A stretch of 64,000 nucleotides of DNA from Chloroflexota bacterium (GTDB lineage Bacteria > Chloroflexota > Anaerolineae > Aggregatilineales > Phototrophicaceae), in assembly GCA_023430545.1 (NCBI GenBank), contig JAEZAF010000255.1, forward strand, positions 1-64,000. The letters run 5' to 3'. Shown here one piece after another: positions 17,038 to 25,349 of the stretch; within the stretch, counting starts at the first letter, position 1; every line of letters begins with the position of its first letter. The notes beneath the pieces were generated by a model that did not search any database, had not been told where the DNA came from, and saw only the letters and a program-made list of their open reading frames with translations. A program made the position numbers and the translations under genes.

Positions 17038-18413
17038 TTGCCATGAAACCGCCGACTGAGACCGACAAACGCAGGCTGCTGCGCCGTCTGATTGGCTGTC
17101 TGCCCGCGGCGCGATACGAGATGGAAACCTTCTGTCGATTGACGTCGGTTGAAGTCAGCCGTGATGTGCCGACTGCTGCTGTAGATTGCACCCGGTTGCC
17201 TCGGCTGCGGATTAATCCGGATTTTGTGAGCCAGTACTGCCCAAAGGACGAACATGTCTTTTTGCTGGTCATGCATGAGATCTGGCATGTGATGCTGGGG
17301 CATACCCGTATGCATCCCCGGATGACACCCGCGCAGAATATCGCGTTCGATGCCATTATTAATGCTGGTCTGATGCGGGAATTTTATCAGCCGGAGTATA
17401 TGGGCTTCTTCGATGAGATCAACCCGGCGGATAAGTTCCCTGGCTGTCTGCTGAGGCCGCCGGTGGGCTGGCCGCATAACCCACAGTATCCTGCTGATAT
17501 ATGGCCCAAGGGAACTGCTGACCTGCTTAAGCGTCTGTATCCTCCTCATAACGATCCGCAGGTACCGCTACCGATGTATGAGGATGTCCTGAACCTGCTG
17601 ATTCAGTCTGGTATGATGCGCTTTGAGTTCACCACACTGCTTGGCAACCACGATCCGCTTCAAATTCATGATCCGCTGCTGAAGGATCTTATGCAGCAGG
17701 CCCGTTCCCAGTGGAAACCGTTTCGCCATCTGGAGGAACAGCGACTGCGACTGGCGAATAAGCATCTTCCACGCGGACAGACAGGGAAGGAAACACGGGC
17801 GGTGTTCGCGCAGGCCCTGAGAATGGCCCTCGTTCCCAGTGGAACTCGTGCACGTAGACATACACAGGTTCCGGTAATGTCCTCCGGGAATAAATCTGTG
17901 ATGCCTAATCCACGTGACCGGCTTGCCACAGCCCGAAACCGGCTGGGACTGCCACAAACGCTTTGGGAACAACCCATCATGGTCGATGTGCGCCGCTGGA
18001 AGCCGATCGACAAAGCGCACATTTATCTGGATGTGTCCGGGTCAATGGAGCTGCTGCTGCCGAATCTGATCGATCTTGTGATTCCCTATGTGGCTGATGA
18101 CACTGCGGATGTCTTCCAGTTTTCGACGGACATCGCGCCGATCAGCTACGATCAGATCTCACGCAGAGATATTACGACGACTGGTGGGACGGACATCAAC
18201 TGTGTGCTGAGTCACCTTCTGCATCTGCCGAAGATCCCGAAGACGGTGCTGCTGGTGACAGACGGGGAATTCGGAACACCTTATTATCGTCATATTGAGC
18301 AGTTCCAGGCGCATCATATCCGCCTGTTTGTTGTCATGCCAGAAGGTACGATGCTGGAGCCAACAATCGAGCACCAGGCACAACGGGTGATCGTACTGCC
18401 CCCATTGTACTAA
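17034..18413 (+). CDS. Metallopeptidase-like protein with C-terminal VWA domain (DUF2201/COG3864 type)
   Basis: 459 residues. The N-terminal part carries HEIWHVMLGH (81-90), an HExxH zinc site with a further His five residues on, followed by IAFDAIINAGL. A middle region of about 150 residues is basic and helical. The C-terminal VWA-like domain has a MIDAS: DVSGSM at 333-338, then TTGGTD and LLVTDGEFG. This architecture matches the VWA-like/predicted metal-dependent peptidase family that accompanies MoxR ATPases. The likely role is a chaperone-switched protease or metal-insertion complex in the cytosol. Last gene of the trio; a terminator lies about 95 bases downstream. Confidence 0.85.
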   Translation: MIAMKPPTETDKRRLLRRLIGCLPAARYEMETFCRLTSVEVSRDVPTAAVDCTRLPRLRINPDFVSQYCPKDEHVFLLVMHEIWHVMLGHTRMHPRMTPAQNIAFDAIINAGLMREFYQPEYMGFFDEINPADKFPGCLLRPPVGWPHNPQYPADIWPKGTADLLKRLYPPHNDPQVPLPMYEDVLNLLIQSGMMRFEFTTLLGNHDPLQIHDPLLKDLMQQARSQWKPFRHLEEQRLRLANKHLPRGQTGKETRAVFAQALRMALVPSGTRARRHTQVPVMSSGNKSVMPNPRDRLATARNRLGLPQTLWEQPIMVDVRRWKPIDKAHIYLDVSGSMELLLPNLIDLVIPYVADDTADVFQFSTDIAPISYDQISRRDITTTGGTDINCVLSHLLHLPKIPKTVLLVTDGEFGTPYYRHIEQFQAHHIRLFVVMPEGTMLEPTIEHQAQRVIVLPPLY

Positions 18414-18442
18414 TGCGAAATTGTCACAACAGGTTAAATTAG

Positions 18443-18454
18443 GTGTAAATACAC
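18443..18454. promoter_or_regulatory. Possible further copy of the GTGTA-TACAC palindrome
   Basis: GTGTAAATACAC, 30 bases after the VWA stop, resembles the core of the palindrome at 14661-14680 (GTGTA-N4-TACAC there). It is short and lies in AT-rich sequence, so it could be chance. Confidence 0.2.
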
Positions 18455-18507
18455 TCACTAACAGAAAATCTGTAATTCTAAAGATAAGTAGCAAAAGGTT
18501 GTACATG

Positions 18508-18549
18508 AAGACGACTGATGAGGATGCTCGATGTCAGCCGTCTTTTTTT
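18508..18549 (+). terminator. Rho-independent terminator of the MoxR operon
   Basis: AAGACGACTGA (18508-18518) pairs with TCAGCCGTCTT (18534-18544) with one mismatch, followed by a run of seven T. It closes the MoxR-unknown-VWA operon. Confidence 0.8.
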
Positions 18550-18774
18550 GCTGCCTTGCGTCTGTATGCCATGTTCAGCACAAAGTAGCCCGATTCTGAT
18601 TTGCTCTCCGCCTCTTTGGATAGTAACCTCTAGTCGCTTAAATTGACGGTTCAACTGACAGCATGGATCGACTGTTCAGAGTGGTAAGGTCCACGCAGTC
18701 AGTTGTCTTTGAACGATTTCGAATAATCGGTAAACTTTCTCCACGAAAACCATTTTTGAAAGGATCTAAATACC
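18550..18774. other. Intergenic leader before the isomerase gene
   Basis: The second part of a 361-base gap. I see no tRNA, no convincing -35/-10 pair and no credible gene; a 66-codon frame here has no family features and overlaps the next gene. It probably carries the promoter of the isomerase/oxidoreductase pair. Confidence 0.4.
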
Positions 18775-19773
18775 GTGGGCAGACCAGTTACTTTATTTAC
18801 CGGACAGTGGGCAGACTTACCGCTGGAAACACTGGCGGAAAAGGCAGCCAGCTTTGGCTTTGATGGGCTGGAGCTGGCGTCGTGGGGCGATCACTTCGAT
18901 GTTGATCGTGCGCTCTCCGAAGACGGTTACGTACAGTCTCGGTGGGATATCCTCAACAAACACGGCCTGAAATGTTTCGCATTCAGTGTGCATCTGGTGG
19001 GGCAGTGTGTTTCCGATGCGATTATTGATCAGCGCCACCGAGGCATCCTGTCTGACGCATTGTGGGGAGATGGTGATCCTGAAGGGGTGCGCCAGCGCTG
19101 TGCAGTACATGTCGAGAATGCAGCACGTGCGGCCAAACTGTTTGGTGTGAACATCGTGACCGGTTTCACGGGCAGCCCGATCTGGCATATGCTGTACCGC
19201 TTCCCACCGACGACCGACAGCATGATCGAGGCAGGATATCGTGAATTTGCCGACCGCTGGAAGCCCATCCTTGATGTTTTTGAAGAAAACGGCGTGAAAT
19301 TCGCGCTGGAAGCTCATCCTGCGGAAATCGCCTATGACATCTATACCGCGCAAAAGACGCTGGAAGCACTAAATCACCATCCAGCGTTTGGTTTCAATTT
19401 CGACCCCAGTCATTTTATTCATCAACTCTTTGATCCGACCAAGTTCATCGATGCGTTCCCGGATCGTATCTTTCACGTTCATGTGAAGGACTCGAAGGTC
19501 AATCTGGATAATACGCGCAGCATTCTGGGTTCTCACCTGAATTTTGGTGATCCGCGCCGTGGATGGGATTTCGTTTCACCCGGGCATGGTGATCTCAACA
19601 TCGACAGCATGATGCGGGCACTGAATCGTGCAGGTTATACTGGCCCGCTGTCCGTGGAATGGGAAGACAGCGGCATGGATCGTGAATTCGGTGCGGCTGA
19701 GTCCGCTGCGTGGGTGAAGAAGAACGATTTTACCGCTTCAAATGTGGCCTTCGACGCTGCTTTTGGAGAATAG
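18775..19773 (+). CDS. Sugar phosphate isomerase/epimerase (xylose-isomerase-like TIM barrel)
   Basis: 332 residues of the AP_endonuc_2 TIM-barrel family. Metal-site residues fit the family: Glu in FALEAHP, Asp/His in FNFDPSHF, HVHVKDSK, and the C-terminal Glu in LSVEWEDSG. Start is GTG at 18775 with AAAGGAT upstream; MGRPVTLFTGQWAD is the expected first strand. The gene after it is a Gfo/Idh/MocA oxidoreductase. The two form a common sugar or inositol-type catabolic pair: oxidation to a keto form followed by epimerisation or isomerisation. The exact sugar is not readable. Confidence 0.85.
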   Translation: MGRPVTLFTGQWADLPLETLAEKAASFGFDGLELASWGDHFDVDRALSEDGYVQSRWDILNKHGLKCFAFSVHLVGQCVSDAIIDQRHRGILSDALWGDGDPEGVRQRCAVHVENAARAAKLFGVNIVTGFTGSPIWHMLYRFPPTTDSMIEAGYREFADRWKPILDVFEENGVKFALEAHPAEIAYDIYTAQKTLEALNHHPAFGFNFDPSHFIHQLFDPTKFIDAFPDRIFHVHVKDSKVNLDNTRSILGSHLNFGDPRRGWDFVSPGHGDLNIDSMMRALNRAGYTGPLSVEWEDSGMDREFGAAESAAWVKKNDFTASNVAFDAAFGE

Positions 19774-19859
19774 GTTTCAATCAATCATATGCTGTATTGA
19801 ACAGAATCAGCTTATCTCAACCGTGACCCGAAACATGTAACGATGAAGGAAGTGTTTCT

Positions 19860-21062
19860 ATGTCAGATTCACAACCCAGTAGTTCATTTACCACTATGGC
19901 AGGCCGTCGGGCAGAAGGCGATGCCCCCGAAATCGGCATTGGCCTTCTGGGATATGCCTTTATGGGGAAGGCGCATTCCAATGCCTTTAAAACCATCCCG
20001 TATATGATGTACCCACCAGCCGCGATCCCGCGTATGGTAGGGATCGCGGGACGTAATCAGGAAGCCGTGCAGGAAGCTGCGAGGCGCTATGGTTATGAGA
20101 CCGCCTATACCGACTGGCGTGACATGCTGGAAAATGACGCCATTCAGGTCTTTGATAACGGTGGGCCGAACGACGCCCATGCTGAACCTTGTATCGCAGC
20201 GGCGCAGGCTGGCAAACATGTCTTCTGCGAGAAGCCGCTTGGCCGTACCGCCGAAGAAGCAAAGTCCATGCTGGATGCCGTCGAAAAAGCCGGTGTCAAA
20301 CACATGGTGGCGTTCAATTACCGTTTTGTCCCTGCGATCATGCAGGCTAAAAAGCTGATTGAAAGTGGTGCGCTCGGCCAGATTTATCATTGGCGTGCGG
20401 TGTATCTTCAGGAATGGGGCATGGACCAGATGTTACCGATCAGCTGGCGTTTTCAGAAGGAAACGGCAGGCAGCGGGGCATTAGGCGATCTTGGCGCGCA
20501 TGTCATTGATCTGGCGCGTTTCCTCGTTGGAGAGCCGACATCGGTGGCGGGAAAGACGAAGACATGGCTGCCTCAACGTCCTGACGGCTCTGGCGGGATG
20601 GCGACGGCCGATGTCGATGATGGCTTTGTGTCGATCATGGAATTTGAAAACGGTGCACTTGGGACCGTCGAGGCGACGCGCTTTGCACAGGGCCGCAAGA
20701 ATTACAACAGCTTCGAAATTAACGGCGAAAACGGCTCGATTCAGTTCAATCTGGAACGCTTAAATGAATTGAATGTGTTCTGGGCAGGTGATGAGCCCAA
20801 CACCACTCAGGGCTTCCGTAATGTTTTGGTGACGGAGTCGTATCATCCCTACTGGGAAAACTGGTGGCCGCATGGTCACACGATTGGATGGGAACACAGC
20901 TTCATCCATGAGTTCGATCACTTCTTCCGTGCGATTGTCCAGAATACCGATGTCGCTCCATATGGTGCCACTTTTGTGGATGGTTATCGCAATGCGGTGA
21001 TCTGCGATGCCATTCTTGAGTCGGCCGCTTCCGGCAGACATGTTGATATTCGCTACGAATAA
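19860..21062 (+). CDS. Gfo/Idh/MocA-family NAD(P)-dependent sugar oxidoreductase
   Basis: 400 residues. The Rossmann domain begins IGIGLLGYAFMGKAHSNAF, a slightly altered glycine motif. The EKPLGRTAEEAK motif contains the Lys characteristic of the family, and the C-terminal alpha/beta domain has GALGDLGAHVIDLARFLVGE with the conserved His. ATG at 19860 follows AAGGAAG. It probably oxidises a hydroxyl of a sugar or cyclitol, paired with the isomerase 86 bases upstream. A 439-base gap follows. Confidence 0.88.
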   Translation: MSDSQPSSSFTTMAGRRAEGDAPEIGIGLLGYAFMGKAHSNAFKTIPYMMYPPAAIPRMVGIAGRNQEAVQEAARRYGYETAYTDWRDMLENDAIQVFDNGGPNDAHAEPCIAAAQAGKHVFCEKPLGRTAEEAKSMLDAVEKAGVKHMVAFNYRFVPAIMQAKKLIESGALGQIYHWRAVYLQEWGMDQMLPISWRFQKETAGSGALGDLGAHVIDLARFLVGEPTSVAGKTKTWLPQRPDGSGGMATADVDDGFVSIMEFENGALGTVEATRFAQGRKNYNSFEINGENGSIQFNLERLNELNVFWAGDEPNTTQGFRNVLVTESYHPYWENWWPHGHTIGWEHSFIHEFDHFFRAIVQNTDVAPYGATFVDGYRNAVICDAILESAASGRHVDIRYE

Positions 21063-21501
21063 AAATGGTTATGAGCTCCTCCAGTAGGCGCTCGTGCTCA
21101 GGGATGCGGTGGGATCTGACGGATGCTGCTGTATCCCTGAGGCTACCTAGCTTGCTGCTCACCTGTCAACCTGTATTGCACTTGACACGAAAGCGACTCT
21201 CTGCGAAACTCGCAAACCATAAAAGTGCTGAATTGTTAAGGTTCTTCAACCTGCACCGCCAGCTCGCCCTCTCGTTGTGTCGCAACTTTGCTTTTCTTAA
21301 ATTAAGATTACAAAAAACCCATTTTGATTGACCTCACGCATGATATGTGGACGCTGCTTGTGCATCCTGTGTACAGCATGTAGAAGCCAAGTACAAAATA
21401 GGTGCAGATGTACAGACACAGTGCGTGCGCATTCATGACCTGTTGGCCGTATTTGCAGATCATCTACAAACGAGAGACCGTCTGGGGTAGGAGAGTAAGC
21501 T
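21063..21501. other. 439-base intergenic region with a 9-bp hairpin
   Basis: CTCAGGGAT (21097-21105) pairs with ATCCCTGAG (21133-21141) around a 27-base loop that can pair only weakly. There is no T-run, so this may be a processed 3' end or a small structured RNA element. An 88-codon frame from 21065 has no start signal or family features. No tRNA was found. The rest is probably the promoter and leader of the branching-enzyme gene. Confidence 0.35.
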
Positions 21502-23304
21502 TTGGGTGCGATCGGTGCATTTACATTTGTGCTGCACAGCCATTTACCTTACGTCCGGTTAGCCGGACGCTGGCCGCACGGTGAAGAATGGATTCATGAG
21601 GCGATCAGCGAAACCTATCTTCCACTGTTGGATCTGCTGTATCGCCTTCGCGACGAAGGAGTGAAATATCGCCTTACATTAGGTCTCACACCTGTACTGC
21701 TGGAACAGTTGAATGATTCATTGGTACTGGATCATTTTGACCAGTTCCTTAGTGCAAAAATCGATGCGGCCAATCGCGATGTCCAGTATTTCTCGATGAT
21801 CCCTGTCCAGCCTTTTCACGAAGGGGATGTTTCAGATCCGCTGATGTACGGCATGAATCAGCATCATGTGGCTGCCACCGCGTCTACAGGTGAAATCCTG
21901 CTCGATGGTGAACAGCAGCCGTTGGATAAACTGCGTGATCTGGCGCTGTGGTATCGTGATTATTATCAGAATATCCGCACCATCTTTAATGATCGGTTTC
22001 ATCGCGAACTGATTGGAGCATTTCGTCGTCTTCAGGATGAAGGCTATCTCGAAATCATTGCTTCCCCTGCCACCCATGCTTATCTGCCGCTTTTGAGTCG
22101 GGATACTGCCATCGTCGCGCAGATCAAGGCCGGGATCGCGACCTACCGCCGAATGTTTGACCGTGAGCCTACTGCGATCTGGCTGCCAGAGTGTGCCTAT
22201 CGTCCAGCCTATATCTCACAGAATGGCACGATCCGCCCCGGCCTGGAATATTTTCTGGCAGAGCATAATATCAAGGTGTTCTTCAGCGAAACACACTCCA
22301 TTACGGGTGGTTCACCCGTCGGTATTGCCGCCGGGGATGCTATCGGCCCATATGGGGATGTTAAACGGCGTTATGTGATTCCCTCGACTTCTATTTCCCC
22401 ACCACGTGCAGCCACTACCTATCATCCTTACTACGTGAGTAACTCTACCGCAGGTTTGGGTGCTGAAGATCACAGCGGTGTGGCGGTCATAGGGCGGAAT
22501 AATCGCACCGGCCTACAGGTTTGGAGTGCTGAATGGGGTTATCCTGGCGACTTCGATTATCGTGAGTTTCACAAAAAATCCGGGACCAGCGGCCTACAGT
22601 ACTGGCGTGTGACGGGTGCCCGGACGGATCTGGCGCAGAAAGAATATTATGATCCGGAGTGGGCACGATTTAAGGTCGATCAGCATGCGGAACACTTCAC
22701 CCACTTGGTGCATGACCTTCTGCGCGATTTTTATAACAAAACTGGCGAGTACGGCCTGATTTCATCCAACTATGATACGGAGTTGTTCGGCCACTGGTGG
22801 TTTGAGGGGATTCTTTGGCTCGAGCGGGTACTCAAGTTCCTCTCTACTTCTCCCGATATTGAGATGACCACCGCGACACAGTACATCACCCAGCATCCAC
22901 CGACCGAGGTGCTGAATCTTCCGGAAGGCTCTTGGGGAGCAGGTGGGACACACTTCACATGGGATAATCCCGAAAATCACTGGATGTGGGAACCGATTGC
23001 AGAGTCAGAATTCCGTATGGAACAGAATGCCATGCGCTATTCTGAAGCGACATCTGAACAGCAAGCGGTCCTGAATCAGGCAGCGCGTGAGCTGATGCTC
23101 ATGCAAAGTTCGGACTGGACGTTTCTGGTCACAACCGGACAGGCCCGTGAATATGCCATCCAGCGTTTTAATCAGCACCTTGATCGGTTTACGCGGCTGA
23201 TTGAATCGCTGGAACAGGGGCAGCCGGATGTGGCTCTGGCCGAAGAATACTATGAACTTGACAAGGTCTTCCCTGAAATGGATTTCCGCTGGTATCTTCC
23301 ATAA
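21502..23304 (+). CDS. GH57 1,4-alpha-glucan branching enzyme
   Basis: 600 residues. The start is TTG at 21502, with AGGAGAG eight bases upstream; no ATG fits the N-terminal HSHLPYVR motif. GH57 regions are clear: HSHLPYVR, the nucleophile Glu230 in WLPECAY, the acid/base Asp425 in YDTELFGHWW, and a C-terminal helical DUF1957-type domain (about 440-600). It transfers alpha-1,4-glucan segments to form alpha-1,6 branches in glycogen-like polymer in the cytosol. No other glycogen gene is adjacent. A terminator follows 37 bases after the stop. Confidence 0.88.
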   Translation: MGAIGAFTFVLHSHLPYVRLAGRWPHGEEWIHEAISETYLPLLDLLYRLRDEGVKYRLTLGLTPVLLEQLNDSLVLDHFDQFLSAKIDAANRDVQYFSMIPVQPFHEGDVSDPLMYGMNQHHVAATASTGEILLDGEQQPLDKLRDLALWYRDYYQNIRTIFNDRFHRELIGAFRRLQDEGYLEIIASPATHAYLPLLSRDTAIVAQIKAGIATYRRMFDREPTAIWLPECAYRPAYISQNGTIRPGLEYFLAEHNIKVFFSETHSITGGSPVGIAAGDAIGPYGDVKRRYVIPSTSISPPRAATTYHPYYVSNSTAGLGAEDHSGVAVIGRNNRTGLQVWSAEWGYPGDFDYREFHKKSGTSGLQYWRVTGARTDLAQKEYYDPEWARFKVDQHAEHFTHLVHDLLRDFYNKTGEYGLISSNYDTELFGHWWFEGILWLERVLKFLSTSPDIEMTTATQYITQHPPTEVLNLPEGSWGAGGTHFTWDNPENHWMWEPIAESEFRMEQNAMRYSEATSEQQAVLNQAARELMLMQSSDWTFLVTTGQAREYAIQRFNQHLDRFTRLIESLEQGQPDVALAEEYYELDKVFPEMDFRWYLP

Positions 23305-23340
23305 TTGCTGAATATCGGTGAAGGTAATTTGGAAACACAG

Positions 23341-23362
23341 AAGCGGGTGCTCCCCGCTTTTT
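23341..23362 (+). terminator. Rho-independent terminator after the branching enzyme
   Basis: AAGCGGG (23341-23347) pairs with CCCGCTT (23353-23359), and the downstream bases are a T-rich tail. Confidence 0.8.
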
Positions 23363-23404
23363 ATTTTCAGTCGGTCAACAAGGTGATGTTTGCAACTTTG
23401 CGGT

Positions 23405-23417
23405 ATAGTGACACTAT
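23405..23417. promoter_or_regulatory. Short perfect inverted repeat before the exported PPC-like gene
   Basis: ATAGTG-A-CACTAT lies 43 bases before the ATG at 23460 and overlaps a possible TATAGT -10 box. It is a candidate operator; no regulator is known. Confidence 0.25.
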
Positions 23418-23459
23418 TACTGTATCTCTTTATATGTTCACTTCTGACTGACAGGTGTT

Positions 23460-24743
23460 ATGTTGATTTCAGATACAATTCTGCGGTTCAGTGTTTGGGA
23501 TAAACGAACAGTTCTCCGTTCTATATATATCGTTTGGGCGGTGCTGGTTTTCGGCATACTGTTTTCTGGTGAGATCGTTGTGGGACAGGAAGCGACACCT
23601 ATGCCGGATGTCGTGACACGCTCCAGCATCAGTTACGGACAAGTCGTTGAGGAAACCCTGACCCAGCTATCATTTGTTGATATCTGGGAATTTTATGGCA
23701 CTGAAGGGGATCATATCATTGCCCGGATGGTGGCTCGTGATGGTCTTGCACCGTTGCTGGGTATCACCGATGCAGGTGGTGATTTGGTCGCTCGCAGTGA
23801 CCTTTCGATTGATGGCAGCATGCAGCTTGAAGCGCCTGAAAACGGGATCTCGGAGATTAACTTTGTCCTCCCGGAAACCGGACCATACATGCTGGTTGCC
23901 ACCCGTGTCGGCAATCAGGAAGGGACGACGACGGGTAGTTACAGTCTCTCGCTGACCTTTGTAGAATCGGCTGCTGAGACTCGCCCCTTTCAGGAAGTCG
24001 TTTTTCGCTGCGGCGCTGCGGAGATCATCACGGCAGCCGCACTTGAACTGATCCCCGAACCCGGTGACGGTGATTATCATGTCAGTGTATATGGGTTTGA
24101 TGGCTTCGACCCTTACATTCGCATTGATGTTGTCGAGGCAGATGAGACACTCCACTGTGGGAATGAACGTGGAGATACAACCGGACAACAGATCACGGTG
24201 CCAGATGACGGAGAAGTGATTGTTGATCAGGAAGCGGTACGTGCTGCACAGCTTCCACTAGGCCAGATCAATCATCTGGGTGTTGTACGGGTGATTATCG
24301 GCAGCCGGGATGGTGCTGCTGGTCGATTTTATGTCGTGATCGAAGGACCGTCCATTCAACCTGAAGGCAATGTTGACCGTGTGAACGTGCTGACAGCCCC
24401 GCGTGCCCGAACTGAACCGCTGTGGCTATATATGCTGCGTGGCCAGCGCACACGGATTGACCCTCAAATCAGCTTTGTGCTGGAGCAGTCTCAGGATTCT
24501 ACGGTCTGTGATGATGCAGGCCGTTTCGACTGTGATCAGGTGCCATCTGCGGAGGATTATCGCTTTCCACTGGCGGATAATGCTCTGCTTTCAGGTGACC
24601 GCTTCAGTGCGGGTATAAGGGTTGAAAGCCCGGATTTGCTGCCCGCGTTTACGCAGCTTCGAAGCCGTACGGCAGCCACTCGCGGCGTTTACAGTATTTT
24701 ATTGATAGGTACACTTCCGCCGCTGGTTCTGGATGAGGGATAA
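23460..24743 (+). CDS. Exported protein of unknown function, PPC-like beta domains
   Basis: 427 residues. A basic N-terminus and hydrophobic segment (about 20-42, ending near VVGQE) look like a signal peptide or anchor. The following ~125 residues resemble a bacterial pre-peptidase C-terminal (PPC) domain: ISYGQVVEETL, DIWEFYGTEGDHIIARM, NFVLPETGPYMLVATRVG. A second beta-rich region (about 185-330) and a C-terminal part with paired Cys follow. No enzyme motif. ATG at 23460 follows AGGTG. It precedes the two-component genes, so it could be a secreted sensor or ligand-binding partner; that is a guess. Confidence 0.7.
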   Translation: MLISDTILRFSVWDKRTVLRSIYIVWAVLVFGILFSGEIVVGQEATPMPDVVTRSSISYGQVVEETLTQLSFVDIWEFYGTEGDHIIARMVARDGLAPLLGITDAGGDLVARSDLSIDGSMQLEAPENGISEINFVLPETGPYMLVATRVGNQEGTTTGSYSLSLTFVESAAETRPFQEVVFRCGAAEIITAAALELIPEPGDGDYHVSVYGFDGFDPYIRIDVVEADETLHCGNERGDTTGQQITVPDDGEVIVDQEAVRAAQLPLGQINHLGVVRVIIGSRDGAAGRFYVVIEGPSIQPEGNVDRVNVLTAPRARTEPLWLYMLRGQRTRIDPQISFVLEQSQDSTVCDDAGRFDCDQVPSAEDYRFPLADNALLSGDRFSAGIRVESPDLLPAFTQLRSRTAATRGVYSILLIGTLPPLVLDEG

Positions 24744-24831
24744 AGAATCAACGGATTACGGTCTGCGAAGCTTCAATTATTCTGTATACTTAGAAAATGG
24801 TTGCTGATCAAGATGTGGTGGAGGCTTAGCC

Positions 24832-25254
24832 TTGAACTGGTTGATTGCCGAGGATGAAACGGATATTCGTAATCTGGTCAAGATGATGTGCACTGTATGG
24901 GGGCATAATCCGCTGGTATTTGAGAACGGCCAGCGTGTATGGGATTATCTGGATCGTGTCGAACAGGGAGAAGGTGCCGAACCGGTGCCTGAATTTGTGC
25001 TGATGGATATCCGTATGCCGGGCAAACGCGGAAACGAGATTGCCCTGCGGATGCGCTCCATTGAACCGTTCAAACGCGTCCCGATCGTATTAATGACGGC
25101 GTTTGCACTGACTGAAGACGAGATGAATCAGATGCAGAACGACTACGCTGTGGATCATATCATTAACAAGCCGCTGCCGGACTTTGACCAACTGCGCATC
25201 CTGCTCCACAATATTATCAAGCAGAAGGATCAGACCGGTGATAAGGCTGGTTAG
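24832..25254 (+). CDS. Single-domain response regulator (REC)
   Basis: 140 residues, receiver domain only. Phospho-acceptor Asp59 is in LMDIRMPG, the acidic pocket in IAEDETD, Thr in LMTAFAL, and Lys in IINKPLPD. Start is TTG at 24832 with a GGTGGAGG ribosome site; the second TTG three codons on is less well placed. It has no output domain, so it probably acts by protein-protein contact or as a phospho-relay with the kinase 95 bases downstream. Two direct copies of ATTCGGCCAG (25280-25289 and 25292-25301) lie in that gap. Confidence 0.88.
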   Translation: MNWLIAEDETDIRNLVKMMCTVWGHNPLVFENGQRVWDYLDRVEQGEGAEPVPEFVLMDIRMPGKRGNEIALRMRSIEPFKRVPIVLMTAFALTEDEMNQMQNDYAVDHIINKPLPDFDQLRILLHNIIKQKDQTGDKAG

Positions 25255-25349
25255 TTCGGTCAGTTGATCCGGCTCCTTTATTCGGCCAGTCATTCGGCCA
25301 GCATGTCTGTGCATTATGTCCGTATCCATCAGCTACTATAGGCGAGCCG

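Noticed and set aside
9852..18413. Whole region considered as a prophage or integrative element
   Set aside because: No integrase, tRNA edge, flanking direct repeats or phage structural genes; composition looks similar to the surroundings apart from the AT-rich operator.
21065..21331. 88-codon open frame after the Gfo/Idh/MocA gene
   Set aside because: No ribosome site, Ser/Arg-rich composition typical of random frames, and it covers the hairpin at 21097-21141.
25280..25301. Two direct copies of ATTCGGCCAG considered as a repeat array or attachment site
   Set aside because: Only two short copies 12 bases apart and no mobile-element gene nearby.
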